This document shows, piece by piece, positions 36,671-44,321 of a stretch of DNA of 64,000 nt. The stretch is from the NCBI RefSeq assembly GCF_025499465.1, contig NZ_JAIMCA010000002.1:788573-852572 (forward strand). The letters are read 5' to 3'. Each line of letters begins with the position of its first letter. Position 1 is the stretch's first letter. This stretch comes from Allobosea sp. BH3 (GTDB lineage Bacteria; Pseudomonadota; Alphaproteobacteria; Rhizobiales; Beijerinckiaceae). The notes under the pieces are model-generated. The model was not told the DNA's origin. It worked only from the letters and a program-made list of their open reading frames with translations, and did not search any database. Both the position numbers and the translations under genes were made by a program.

Positions 36671-38513
36671 CAGCCTCCCAACTAATTCGCGACGGAGCAG
36701 GCATGGAACGGATTCAATATGCGCACCCTGAGCCAGGTGGCCCTTTTTGCCTCTAAAACGGCTGATCTGCTAATGAGGCCAAAGGTGCGCGCGTATTCTC
36801 ATCAAGGCCACGGCCCGCGAGCCGATCAGTAGGCCGGATACATATGAGCGACTTCCGTCACCGCGCCGAACCTGTTGTGAAACGCAGCCGGTCCATACAT
36901 AAGGGCCAGGAGGCGACTCCGACAGATCGTAGCACAGCGCAGCCGAGATTGGCCCTTTGCGGACTCGCGGAACGTCCGCTTTCCGGCAACCTAATTTACG
37001 AGACGATGCTGCGGCCGAAACTGGCCCATTCCTGTCGTGCTGGACGTCCGCTCTCGGGCATCCTGACTGCCCAGGCCATCAACAGAGACACGCTGACCCA
37101 TCTGATCCTGGCAACATCCATCCAGCGATGCGCCGAGTATTTTCATTGACGACTTCGCGCGACCAACGAGCGCGCCCTCCCCACTCGTCCAAAGCTTCCG
37201 CGCGCATGGTCCTCGAGCGACCAGCCCGAACGCAACCGACTCGTCGCAATCCGAGCGGGGAACATCCATGCCCGTCAGCGATTGCATTGCTGCCGTGAGC
37301 CGGGCCGATGAGCGGCGAGAGCATTGGCGAGCAGCGCTAGCCTTCGCGTCGCCGGAGCTTTTGCTTACCCAACGATCGGTCGAATAAATAAGTAAATAAA
37401 ATATAGTTTGACTATCGATTGAAAATCGATTTTAGTAAAATATCTAAAATCGCCTCCCCATCTCCCCGCAGTAAAAATGGAAATACACACCGCTCATTGC
37501 GGTATATTTTGCTGCGATGCTATGATGTGGTCACCAATCTGATTTAAACTACATGAATCAGGGTCAACTCCCACGATAAGCACCTCAAACAATTGCCCTG
37601 AACAAGGGCGCCACACGTGCGGAGTGTTCCATGTTAAGAAAAATCCTTGCCGCAGAAGAAGCTGCGGGACCGCCATGGATCACCGGCAGAGCGCATGTGC
37701 TCATTCCGCCGTGCAGTCGGATGGCTGTTAGTTGTTCGTATTCGTTGAGCACTGATAGAAAATCATACATCGGCTTCATCGAAGGCAGATTTGGCCAATT
37801 CAGCAAATTGCAGAGCCCTCTCGCGATATGTTGGCCACGCAGCATTGTTTACCGCGTCTCGATAACAAGTTTCAGCGAGCAGACCGTTTCGTTCCGCGTA
37901 GCAGCGGACGAGTGGATTGCAGACGAGGCCAGTTTGCCGGCGCCAGGAGCGCAGGAGGACTGGTCAAATAGGGGGCGGCGCATAGCGTGAGACCGTTCCA
38001 GCAATGCGTCCGACGGCCTGTTTCCCCATCTTGGACATGCGCTACGATGGGCGCTTTGACAGCCCCATCTCGATAGAGACGCTCGTCACATGGCCGGCCG
38101 GAAGCGCGGCGGTTCGATGCCTCCTACGCCGGGGCTGGATCCGACCGGCTCCAGCTTTGCGACGCTCAGGAGGCTGGGAACAGAAAGCTCGTTTATGGTT
38201 CCGCCTGTCCGGTGCCGGGAATCCCAATAGGAAAAATTTGACGATGTGCCGCGCCGGCCGTGCCGTGGACGGCAGGATGCTCAGCAATGGAAGGCCGCCG
38301 AAACAGGCCGTGATCGCCATGCGCCCGCCCCAGCGGCCCGAATACGACTTCTATCTCGCTCGATGATCTCCCCTGCAGCCTCTCGAAGCCGGGCCATGTT
38401 AAGGCATGCACGATACGCGCATCGATTTCTCGTTGTGCACTGCAACATAATTGCCCTGTGACGGTTGCCCTCCTGTCAGCGCCATCCGGCATGACCCGAA
38501 AAGGACAGCCACG
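36671..38513. other. 1.8-kb gene-poor region
   Basis: No recognisable gene was found in this stretch. The first 170 bases probably include the right end of the IS110 element. At 36946-37075 there are two tandem variants of a segment containing GGNCGTCCGCT. A 39-codon frame at 37268-37387 (MPVSDCIAAVSRADERREHW onward) has a GGGGA upstream but no known relative. The stretch 37385-37450 is strongly AT-rich with ATCGATT repeated. An 86-codon - strand frame at 37585-37845 and a 119-codon + strand frame at 37631-37990 overlap and are both unrecognised. The region looks like accumulated insertion debris. Confidence 0.5.
36946..37075 (+). repeat. Tandem pair of half-repeat segments
   Basis: Two segments about 70 bases apart share the order GGCC-rich lead, then GGNCGTCCGCT, then TCNGGCA: GGAACGTCCGCTTTCCGGCA near 36969 and GGACGTCCGCTCTCGGGCAT near 37042. 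Each resembles the left half of the dispersed double-motif repeat, but the second half at the 25-base distance is missing in both. Confidence 0.5.
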
Positions 38514-39638
38514 ATGCGCAATATGGCCGACACGATCGCCCGCCTGAAGGCATTGCAGAGGAGACTTCCCTCGGCCGGCGACCCTATCCCGTCGTCGCGC
38601 TTGTCACCTTTCGGTTGGGACGGCTCCAATCCGGGAGCGCTCCGAGCCTACACTCATGTTCCTGAGCTCCTGCCGGAGCGCGCGCCGCTTGTCGTCGTGC
38701 TCCACGGCTGTACGCAGACGGCGGCTGGGTACGACTACGGCTCGGGCTGGTCGCAGCTCGCCGACCGGCACGGGTTCGCGCTGCTATGCCCCGAGCAGCA
38801 GCGGGCCAACAATCCGAACCTCTGCTTCAATTGGTTCGTGCCTGAGGACGTCCGGCGTGACTCCGGAGAGGCGCTGTCGATCGCCCAGATGGTGCAGATG
38901 ATGACAGAGATCCACCGTCTTGATCGGCGGCGGGTCTTCATCACGGGCTTGTCGGCCGGCGGAGCCATGGCTTGCGCGATGCTCGCGACATATCCGGATC
39001 TATTCGCCGGCGGCGCGATCATTGCCGGCCTTCCCTTCAGATGCGCATCGTCGGTGCCGGAGGCGCTGGACCGGATGCGCGGACATGGGCAGCCGCCGGT
39101 GCGCAGCCTCGAAGCGCTGGTGCGCGGCGCATCGCGCCATGCAGGCCCCTGGCCGACCCTCTCGCTCTGGCATGGCAGCGCCGACCACACGGTCGCGCCC
39201 GGCAACATGGACGCCATCATCGCGCAATGGCGCGGTATCCACGGTCTGCTGAACGCACAGCCCGAGCGAAATAGCATCGGGCCGCATTCGCGACGCCTGT
39301 GGCGCGATGAGGCCGGCATCGCGAAGATAGAGGCGGTCAGCGTCGCAGGCATGGGGCACGGCACGCCGCTCAGCAGGGCGGACGAGATCGGCAACCCTGG
39401 CGCCTTCATGCTCGACGCTGGGATTTCCTCGACGCGTCACATCGCTCGCTTCTGGCAGTTGATTGGGACCGGAACGGAGCTGTCGCACACGATCCCATCC
39501 GGCAACCAGAGAACCGAGCCCGCTTCAGGAAGTGCCGACGGCGCGTCAGGGCCCCCCTTTCCACAGCCGAGCGCTCCCGCCTCCGGGGTCGGAAAGGTCA
39601 TCGAGGACGCGTTGCGGGTGGCCGGCCTCATGCGATGA
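38514..39638 (+). CDS. PHB depolymerase family esterase
   Basis: The 374-residue alpha/beta hydrolase is similar to short-chain polyhydroxyalkanoate depolymerase or feruloyl esterase-like proteins. The oxyanion motif PLVVVLHGCTQTA lies near residue 60 and the nucleophile GLSAGGA (GxSxG) near 145. A late His in GMGHGTP and an Asp in HGSADHTV complete a plausible triad. No signal peptide is visible, so it is probably cytoplasmic. ATG at 38514 follows AAGGAC; an upstream ATG at 38451 is less likely. The C-terminal 40 residues are Pro/Ser-rich. The true substrate could be a PHA oligomer or another ester. Confidence 0.87.
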   Translation: MRNMADTIARLKALQRRLPSAGDPIPSSRLSPFGWDGSNPGALRAYTHVPELLPERAPLVVVLHGCTQTAAGYDYGSGWSQLADRHGFALLCPEQQRANNPNLCFNWFVPEDVRRDSGEALSIAQMVQMMTEIHRLDRRRVFITGLSAGGAMACAMLATYPDLFAGGAIIAGLPFRCASSVPEALDRMRGHGQPPVRSLEALVRGASRHAGPWPTLSLWHGSADHTVAPGNMDAIIAQWRGIHGLLNAQPERNSIGPHSRRLWRDEAGIAKIEAVSVAGMGHGTPLSRADEIGNPGAFMLDAGISSTRHIARFWQLIGTGTELSHTIPSGNQRTEPASGSADGASGPPFPQPSAPASGVGKVIEDALRVAGLMR

Positions 39639-39668
39639 GCACCGGGGCGAGCGCCGACAGGGGCGGCT

Positions 39669-39850
39669 TCAGCTCGCTTCGTCACTGCGGGAGACCTGCA
39701 CTGTCTGCGATACGATGGTGCAGGCCTTGTCGGTGGTCAGGAAGGCGATATCTGCCGCATCGCGGCCTTGTTACGCGATCCGGATGATACCTTCGATCGG
39801 GGCGAGGCGCGTGGGAGGACGGCCGGGCGCCGAGATCGAGGGTTGGGTGA
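39669..39850 (-). pseudogene. Possible 3' fragment of a transglutaminase-like protein gene
   Basis: Reading leftward, the frame gives RPPTRLAPIEGIIRIA, a stop, then GRDAADIAFLTTDKACTIV and a final stop after SRSDEAS at 39669. The IRIA-GRDAADIAF pattern resembles the end of bacterial transglutaminase-like proteins (VAxGRDYADVAFxT). No start or upstream domain exists because the hemolysin III gene begins beyond. This is a by-eye resemblance only and could be chance. Confidence 0.3.
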
Positions 39851-39851
39851 C

Positions 39852-40721
39852 TCAAGCCGAAGGAAACGCGGCATAGGCCTGAAACACGGCCCCATAGAAG
39901 CAGCCGGACGCCACGAGGACAAAGGCATGCCAGATGGCGTTCTGGAACGGGAGGCTTTTCCAGACGTGGAAGGCGACGCCCATCGTGTAGAGAAGGCCAC
40001 CTGTGAGCATCAGCCATAGGCTGGTGGCGGGCAAATGCGCGATGCCCTGCCACACCGCGATGCCGCTCCAGCCGATGAGAAGATAGAGCCCGATCGACAG
40101 GCGGTCGAAGCGGCCAGGCAGCGCCACCTTGAGCACGATCCCCGCAGTCGATGCGGTCCAGACGAGGATGAGAAGCGCCTGGGCTATGATGTTCTCGCCG
40201 AGTTTCATCAGGAACGGGGTATAGGTCCCTGCAATCAGCACGTAGATTGCCGAATGGTCGAAGCGCCGCAGCAGCCATTTCATCGGCGAAACCGGCCAAA
40301 GGTTGTAGACGGCGGAAACGATGAGAACGGCCATCAGCGCGGCGCTGTAGATCAGGACGGGGATCAGATCAGGCAGCGGAGCTATGGCGGCCACACGCAG
40401 GATCAGCGCCGCGACCGCAGCAATCCCCAGCACGATCCCAAGGACATGGACCACGCCGTCCGCCCAAAGCTCGGCGCGGTTGAATGTGAAGCGTCCGAAA
40501 GCGGGTTGGTGCAGGTCGTGTCCTTCCGAGGCCGTGCCGGGATGGGAGAGTTCGTCGCCCGGCAGCGTCTCGCATTCGCATGAAACAAATATGGCTTTTG
40601 CGACTGTTTCCGCCTCGATCTCGAATATCGCCAACTCGCGGACAGGGAATGAGAGGCCGCGCCGCGGTGGGGCGAGCCATCGTCTCGTCTCCCTGTCAGC
40701 GTGTCGCTGCGCGTTCTCCAA
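39852..40721 (-). CDS. Hemolysin III family membrane protein (PAQR-like)
   Basis: The 289-residue frame contains a seven-helix hemolysin III/YqfA core from about residue 77 (FNRAELWADGVVHVLGIVLG). The family's conserved histidines and aspartate are in ADGVVHVLG, RRFDHSAIYVLIAGTYTPF and AIWHAFVLVASG. These probably bind zinc. The N-terminal 75 residues are an unusual polar extension compared with typical 210-220-residue members. No ATG is available; the frame opens with TTG at 40721 behind AGGCGG, so the true start is uncertain. Function in bacteria is poorly known; haemolysis should not be assumed. Confidence 0.85.
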   Translation of the reverse strand: MENAQRHADRETRRWLAPPRRGLSFPVRELAIFEIEAETVAKAIFVSCECETLPGDELSHPGTASEGHDLHQPAFGRFTFNRAELWADGVVHVLGIVLGIAAVAALILRVAAIAPLPDLIPVLIYSAALMAVLIVSAVYNLWPVSPMKWLLRRFDHSAIYVLIAGTYTPFLMKLGENIIAQALLILVWTASTAGIVLKVALPGRFDRLSIGLYLLIGWSGIAVWQGIAHLPATSLWLMLTGGLLYTMGVAFHVWKSLPFQNAIWHAFVLVASGCFYGAVFQAYAAFPSA

Positions 40722-40779
40722 GGCCGCCTGGGCTCTGAAGCGGGCGCGCGCAAGCGAGACGCCAAGTAATTGCGAGAAT

Positions 40780-40900
40780 CTGAAATCGTCAGATCATGAT
40801 ATTTATCTATTAGTTGCGGCCTTTTCTTATTTTTAACAATTTGTTAAATAGGTGTTTGACATAATTAACATATGATGATATTCGTATATCTCTAAATATT
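40780..40900. promoter_or_regulatory. AT-rich divergent control region with palindrome
   Basis: This stretch between hemolysin III and the small membrane-protein genes is much richer in A and T than its surroundings. It contains the near-perfect palindrome TTAACAA-t-TTGTTAA at 40833-40847, and a TTGACA box at 40856-40861 followed by weak -10-like sequences (TATTCG, GATATT). A regulator operator plus promoter is plausible; the responsible protein is unknown. Confidence 0.4.
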
Positions 40901-40974
40901 ATTTTGTTTTGAGAATCCTTGGGCGACGCCCGGCATAGAGTTGTCGCCCGTGGGCTCAATATCTGGAGCCCGAC

Positions 40975-41109
40975 ATGACAGCCATCTCAATAAGCCGGCC
41001 TTTTTACCGAATTCTGCTCGCGGCGGGGTATCGCGGCTGGAGCGCTCATTTGGGCCTGGTCGCAGCCTTCGCCTTGGCGTTCGCCGTCGTGCTTCTCTCA
41101 TGGAGCTAG
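40975..41109 (+). CDS. Small membrane protein (44 aa)
   Basis: A short frame runs from ATG at 40975, with GGAG six bases upstream, to TAG at 41109. It encodes MTAISISRPFYRILLAAGYR followed by a hydrophobic helix (GLVAAFALAFAVVLLSW). One membrane segment with a basic N-terminal part is visible. The next gene starts inside its last codons (ATGGAGCTAG), suggesting coupled translation. No known family was recognised; the good ribosome site and the coupling are the main support. Confidence 0.6.
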   Translation: MTAISISRPFYRILLAAGYRGWSAHLGLVAAFALAFAVVLLSWS

Positions 41110-41411
41110 AGCGGGCCAGGAGGGGCGCGTTGAAAGCCGCCTCCGCCTACGCTCCGCCCCCGGAAGGCTCGGCCATCATGTATGGCCTTGTCGGGAGTTC
41201 GCTCTTTGCCATGACCGCCTGGGGCGTGGCGGAGTTTTACAGCCTGTCCCTATTGCCCCACCTGGCTGCGCTCGAGGCCTTCGCCCTCGGCTCCTTTGCC
41301 GTCGGAGTCTGGCTGAGAAGAAGGCGCAGAATTCTTCACGACGACGCTTATCGAGCAGAACTCGCCCAGCGAAAGCCGCGGCAGGGCGGTCAGGACAATG
41401 GGCCGGGCTGA
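41100..41411 (+). CDS. Hypothetical small membrane protein
   Basis: The 103-residue product has two hydrophobic segments at about 28-50 and 54-72 (LPHLAALEAFALGSFAVGVW) and a basic tail starting RRRRR. It starts inside the end of the 44-residue gene. An internal ATG at 41178 (MYGLVGSSLFAMTAWG) would give a shorter protein starting at the first helix. I do not recognise a family. Position in a run of small genes and codon use similar to neighbours support it being real. Confidence 0.55.
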   Translation: MELERARRGALKAASAYAPPPEGSAIMYGLVGSSLFAMTAWGVAEFYSLSLLPHLAALEAFALGSFAVGVWLRRRRRILHDDAYRAELAQRKPRQGGQDNGPG

Positions 41412-41490
41412 GGCATTCGCAGCGCATAGGTTTGCGCCGCGCGAGGTGAATTCGATCGCGAAATTCGGCCTTCCAGCCGGGAGCAATAAG

Positions 41491-41760
41491 ATGGCACTCG
41501 ACTTCCCCAACTCTATCCGGCGCTACGAGGCCGGGCGGCAATGCATCAGCTTCTGGGGCTCCGATGCATCGCTGGAGATCGCGTTCCAGATCGACCTGGA
41601 TGCGCTGCGTAAGCTCGACCCCGCTCCCTTCGACGGGCAGGAAACATCTGCCCTGACGGCTTTCGATCACAACCGCGAGGCCATTCGCGACGCCGCTCGG
41701 GCGGCATATCGGAAACGCCCTTTGGCCTTTCACAGACTGACCCCGGACAGCTTCGGCTGA
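41491..41760 (+). CDS. DUF1488 family protein
   Basis: The 89-residue product starts MALDFPNSIRRYEAGRQCIS and continues with FWGSDASLEIAFQID, DALRKLDP, and a C-terminal FDHNREAIRDAARAAYRKRP. This is the layout of DUF1488 proteins, common in rhizobia and other proteobacteria and without known function. ATG at 41491 follows GGGAG at a normal distance; an upstream ATG at 41398 would overlap the previous gene and lacks family similarity. Probably cytoplasmic. Confidence 0.8.
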   Translation: MALDFPNSIRRYEAGRQCISFWGSDASLEIAFQIDLDALRKLDPAPFDGQETSALTAFDHNREAIRDAARAAYRKRPLAFHRLTPDSFG

Positions 41761-41834
41761 AAGTCACCAGAATCCCTGGTGCGCCTCACTGCAACCGGGT
41801 CTCCCATCCCCTCCGATAGCCAAAAGGCAAACCC

Positions 41835-42047
41835 ATGAGCTCCGCTGGCTACAAGATCGGCGACCTCGTTGAGCTGACGAGCGGCCTGTTCAACACGCAG
41901 AGACTCGGCGAATACAAGGTTCTCCGCATTATGCCGCCACGCGACAATGGCGAGCATCAGTATCGGGTCATAGGGCCCGATGGCCGCGAACGTGCCGTCG
42001 ATCACCATGAGATTCAGCGGACCGTTGCCCGTCGCGGGGGCGGCTGA
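41835..42047 (+). CDS. Conserved hypothetical small protein (70 aa)
   Basis: The 70-residue soluble protein begins MSSAGYKIGDLVELTSGLFN and ends with a basic ARRGGG tail. The pattern of YKIGDLVEL, GEYKVLRIMPP and YRVIGPDGRERAV suggests a small beta-barrel (SH3- or KOW-like) fold. Similar short proteins occur widely in Hyphomicrobiales. ATG at 41835 follows an A-rich, weak ribosome site (aaggcaaaccc). Function unknown. Confidence 0.65.
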   Translation: MSSAGYKIGDLVELTSGLFNTQRLGEYKVLRIMPPRDNGEHQYRVIGPDGRERAVDHHEIQRTVARRGGG

Positions 42048-42296
42048 AGCCCCGGATTTCGGCCTTCGTGGACCCGCGGGGAGCTGATGCCTCTCCGCAA
42101 AAAAAATTTCTATATTTCCGCAGCAAAAAGTATTTTCTGAGTTATTGCATGATTCATGTTCGGTTTTCCGCCATTATGATCCCTAGGCGGTAGATTTTTA
42201 TAATTATCAAAAACGATGATTATTAAATTTTTCTCTGAAAACTGTGCTATTATGTTTTGCGGATGATTTTTCTTCCGCAGAATGAAAGATGGTCCC
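42048..42296. other. AT-rich intergenic region
   Basis: This 249-base stretch is low in GC from about 42100 and has no coding sequence that I can support. It contains an inverted pair CCGCC / GGCGG around 42170-42190 and a TATTAT box at 42248-42253 preceded by TG. That box could be an extended -10 element for the gene beginning at 42297. No good -35 is visible. Confidence 0.4.
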
Positions 42297-42650
42297 ATGA
42301 AAATCCCCGCAGAAACCAAACCTGCCATTTGGGGCGCGGTGGGTGGTGCGATTGCCCTCGCGGTCGTCGGGTTCACCTGGGGTGGCTGGTCGACAGCCTC
42401 GTCGAGCGAACGGTTGGCGAAAGAGAGATCCCAGAACGCCGTTGTCGCGGCCCTGTCGCCAATCTGCGTGAGCAACTTCCAACAGCAGCCCAACGCCGGT
42501 GCCGCGCTGATCGAGTTGAAGAAGATCAACTCGTGGAGTCAGGGCGATTTCATCGCCAAGGGTGGCTGGGCCACGATGATCGGCAGCACCTCGCCGGACA
42601 CAGCGGTCGCCAAGGCCTGTGCCGAAGCGCTCGGCATGCCGAAGACCTGA
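42297..42650 (+). CDS. Hypothetical protein with single N-terminal membrane segment
   Basis: The 117-residue product is MKIPAETKPAIWGAVGGAIA followed by a hydrophobic segment (residues 11-30) and a soluble, mostly helical remainder. The remainder contains one Cys pair (SPICVSNF and AKACAEAL), which could form a disulfide if periplasmic. ATG at 42297 was preferred to an in-frame ATG 15 bases upstream because it gives a compact membrane anchor. Proteins of this type recur in Bradyrhizobium and Bosea relatives; the function is not known. Confidence 0.65.
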   Translation: MKIPAETKPAIWGAVGGAIALAVVGFTWGGWSTASSSERLAKERSQNAVVAALSPICVSNFQQQPNAGAALIELKKINSWSQGDFIAKGGWATMIGSTSPDTAVAKACAEALGMPKT

Positions 42651-42766
42651 GCCTGACGGAAACGACCGTCGCGCTGGCTGATGAGCCGCTCCGCGCATGA
42701 TCCGCGCGGGGATGGCGGAACTCGCCGCCATGCGGGCGCGCATCGAGCAACATAGAGGAGATCGTC

Positions 42767-42904
42767 ATGGCGAAGGGTCAGATGCGCGGCAACCGGGAAG
42801 CCAAGAAGCCGAAGAAGAAGAGGGAAGCCGCGGCGGCGCCCGTATCGGCGCGCATCATGCCGGCGGCGTTCGATCTTGCGAGCAAGAAGAAGAAAAAGGC
42901 CTGA
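42767..42904 (+). CDS. Small lysine-rich protein (45 aa)
   Basis: ATG at 42767, preceded by GAGGAG seven bases away, opens a 45-codon frame. Its basic regions are NREAKKPKKKREAAAA and ASKKKKKA. The MAKGQMRGNREAKKPKK start recurs in short proteins of many rhizobial genomes, as far as I recall. High Lys content suggests nucleic-acid binding. The stop TGA lies one base before the next gene's ATG, indicating an operon. Confidence 0.6.
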   Translation: MAKGQMRGNREAKKPKKKREAAAAPVSARIMPAAFDLASKKKKKA

Positions 42905-42905
42905 T

Positions 42906-43163
42906 ATGAACATCCGCAGCCGGGAGACCACGGTCACGTTCAGGAGCCCGTTCGAACTGAGCGCGCTCGACCATCTGCAGCCGGCCGGCACCTATCGCCT
43001 GGTGATCGACGAGGAAGAGATTTCAGCCGCCTCCTTCGTCGCCTATCGGCAGATTGCGACCATGCTGCATACCCCGGCGCTTTCGACACCCGGCAGCTCT
43101 CAGGTCTTTACGGTGAATTCCGGGGAACTGGCGCGAGCCCTGGAGGCCGACGTCGAAGCCTAG
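42906..43163 (+). CDS. Conserved hypothetical protein (85 aa)
   Basis: The 85-residue protein has FRSPFELSALDHLQPAGTYR near residue 12 and a predicted beta-rich core (YRLVIDEEEISAASFVAYR). I recall similar short proteins in Rhizobiales without assigned function. It starts one base after the lysine-rich gene's stop. Probably cytoplasmic; no membrane segment or signal peptide. Confidence 0.65.
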   Translation: MNIRSRETTVTFRSPFELSALDHLQPAGTYRLVIDEEEISAASFVAYRQIATMLHTPALSTPGSSQVFTVNSGELARALEADVEA

Positions 43164-43394
43164 GCAGGCGCCAGTAAGTCGCCACCGCGTCGATGGCGGC
43201 TCGATCCGCTATGCCTCGAAGGGGACTGCTCCCAGATGCGGAGCAGGCTGGCTAGTGCCGATGCGCGAGCCGCCCAAGGCCGCTTGCGAAGGAAACCCCT
43301 CGCACCGGCGCCACGACAAGCCGTCGCCGACCATGGCCGCATCAAGCCGACAATCCGTCGACCGATCGCCGGCCATGAGAACAAGGAGTCCGAC
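43164..43394. other. Intergenic region before the mannose-related operon
   Basis: These 231 bases have no supported gene. The only clear signal is the AAGGAG ribosome site at about 43383-43388 for the following ATG. An in-frame extension of the isomerase gene up to 43236 exists but is arginine- and alanine-rich and does not resemble protein. Confidence 0.4.
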
Positions 43395-44321
43395 ATGGCG
43401 CTCGAACAGGCCTGCATAGAGATCATGCCGAAGCCATGGGGCTCGACCGAGCTCCTGCCCTGGAGCCCGGCAAACGATGCGGGCGTGCCGATCGGAGAGC
43501 TCTGGTTCCAGCGCCGCACCCCGGATGCGCCGGAGCCCGCCTTGCTGCTCAAATTGCTGTTCACGCAGGAGGTGTTGTCGATCCAGGTGCATCCCGGCGA
43601 CGACGACGCGAAGGCGATGGGGCTGCCGCACGGCAAGAGCGAAGCCTGGTATGTCCTGTCCGCAGCCGCTGACGCCATGGTCGGCGTCGGCCTCAAGTCG
43701 GTGCTTACGCCGACGCAGTTGCGTGCCGCCATCGCCAATGGCTCGATCGCCGACCTCGTCGCATGGCGCAAGGCGGTCAAGGGCGACGTCATCGTCGTTC
43801 CGGCCGGGACGATCCATGCGATCGGCCCGGGCCTCGTGCTGGCCGAGATCCAGCAGCGCAGCGATACGACCTTCCGTCTCTTTGACCATGGCCGCGCCCG
43901 CGAACTGCACGTCGAGCAGGGCGTTTCGGTCGCCGATGCCGGGCCGGCCGAGCGCCAGGCGCCGGCGCAGCGTCTGAGCGATGTCCGGAGCGTGCTTGCG
44001 GTGAACCCGCACTTCATCCTCGAACGGCTCGATCTGCCTGCCGGGTCGATCTGGGAGCTGGAGGCCACACATGAAAGCTGGCTGGCCGCCATCGCCGGCA
44101 ATGCCGCTATCGGGGAGCTGGAAGTGGGCATCGGCCAGGGCTGCTTCATCGAGGACGAGACCGTCCGCGTCGCAGCGGGCCGGGACGGCTTTTCCTGTCT
44201 GCTCGCCTACGATGCGGCGACACCTGATCGCGACATCATCCATCGCGTCGACACAGATGGTGCCTCTGCGCCTCCGGCATTCGTGCGATCGCCGGTTCCT
44301 TTTGCGCAGGTACGATCATGA
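43395..44321 (+). CDS. Class I mannose-6-phosphate isomerase-like protein
   Basis: The 308-residue cupin-type isomerase would interconvert mannose 6-phosphate and fructose 6-phosphate. Zinc-site text is visible: SIQVHPGDDDA near residue 60, KSEAWYVL near 80 with the Glu, and VPAGTIHAIG near 140 with the His. The start ATG at 43395 is set by AAGGAG. The protein is shorter than full-length ManA but normal for the bacterial short form. Its stop overlaps the glycosyltransferase start by four bases, tying sugar-phosphate supply to mannosyl transfer or breakdown. Confidence 0.87.
   Translation: MALEQACIEIMPKPWGSTELLPWSPANDAGVPIGELWFQRRTPDAPEPALLLKLLFTQEVLSIQVHPGDDDAKAMGLPHGKSEAWYVLSAAADAMVGVGLKSVLTPTQLRAAIANGSIADLVAWRKAVKGDVIVVPAGTIHAIGPGLVLAEIQQRSDTTFRLFDHGRARELHVEQGVSVADAGPAERQAPAQRLSDVRSVLAVNPHFILERLDLPAGSIWELEATHESWLAAIAGNAAIGELEVGIGQGCFIEDETVRVAAGRDGFSCLLAYDAATPDRDIIHRVDTDGASAPPAFVRSPVPFAQVRS

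Noticed and set aside
36844..37149. A 101-codon + strand frame
   Set aside because: It is built from the two tandem half-repeat segments (repeated RPLSG motifs) and has no ribosome site.
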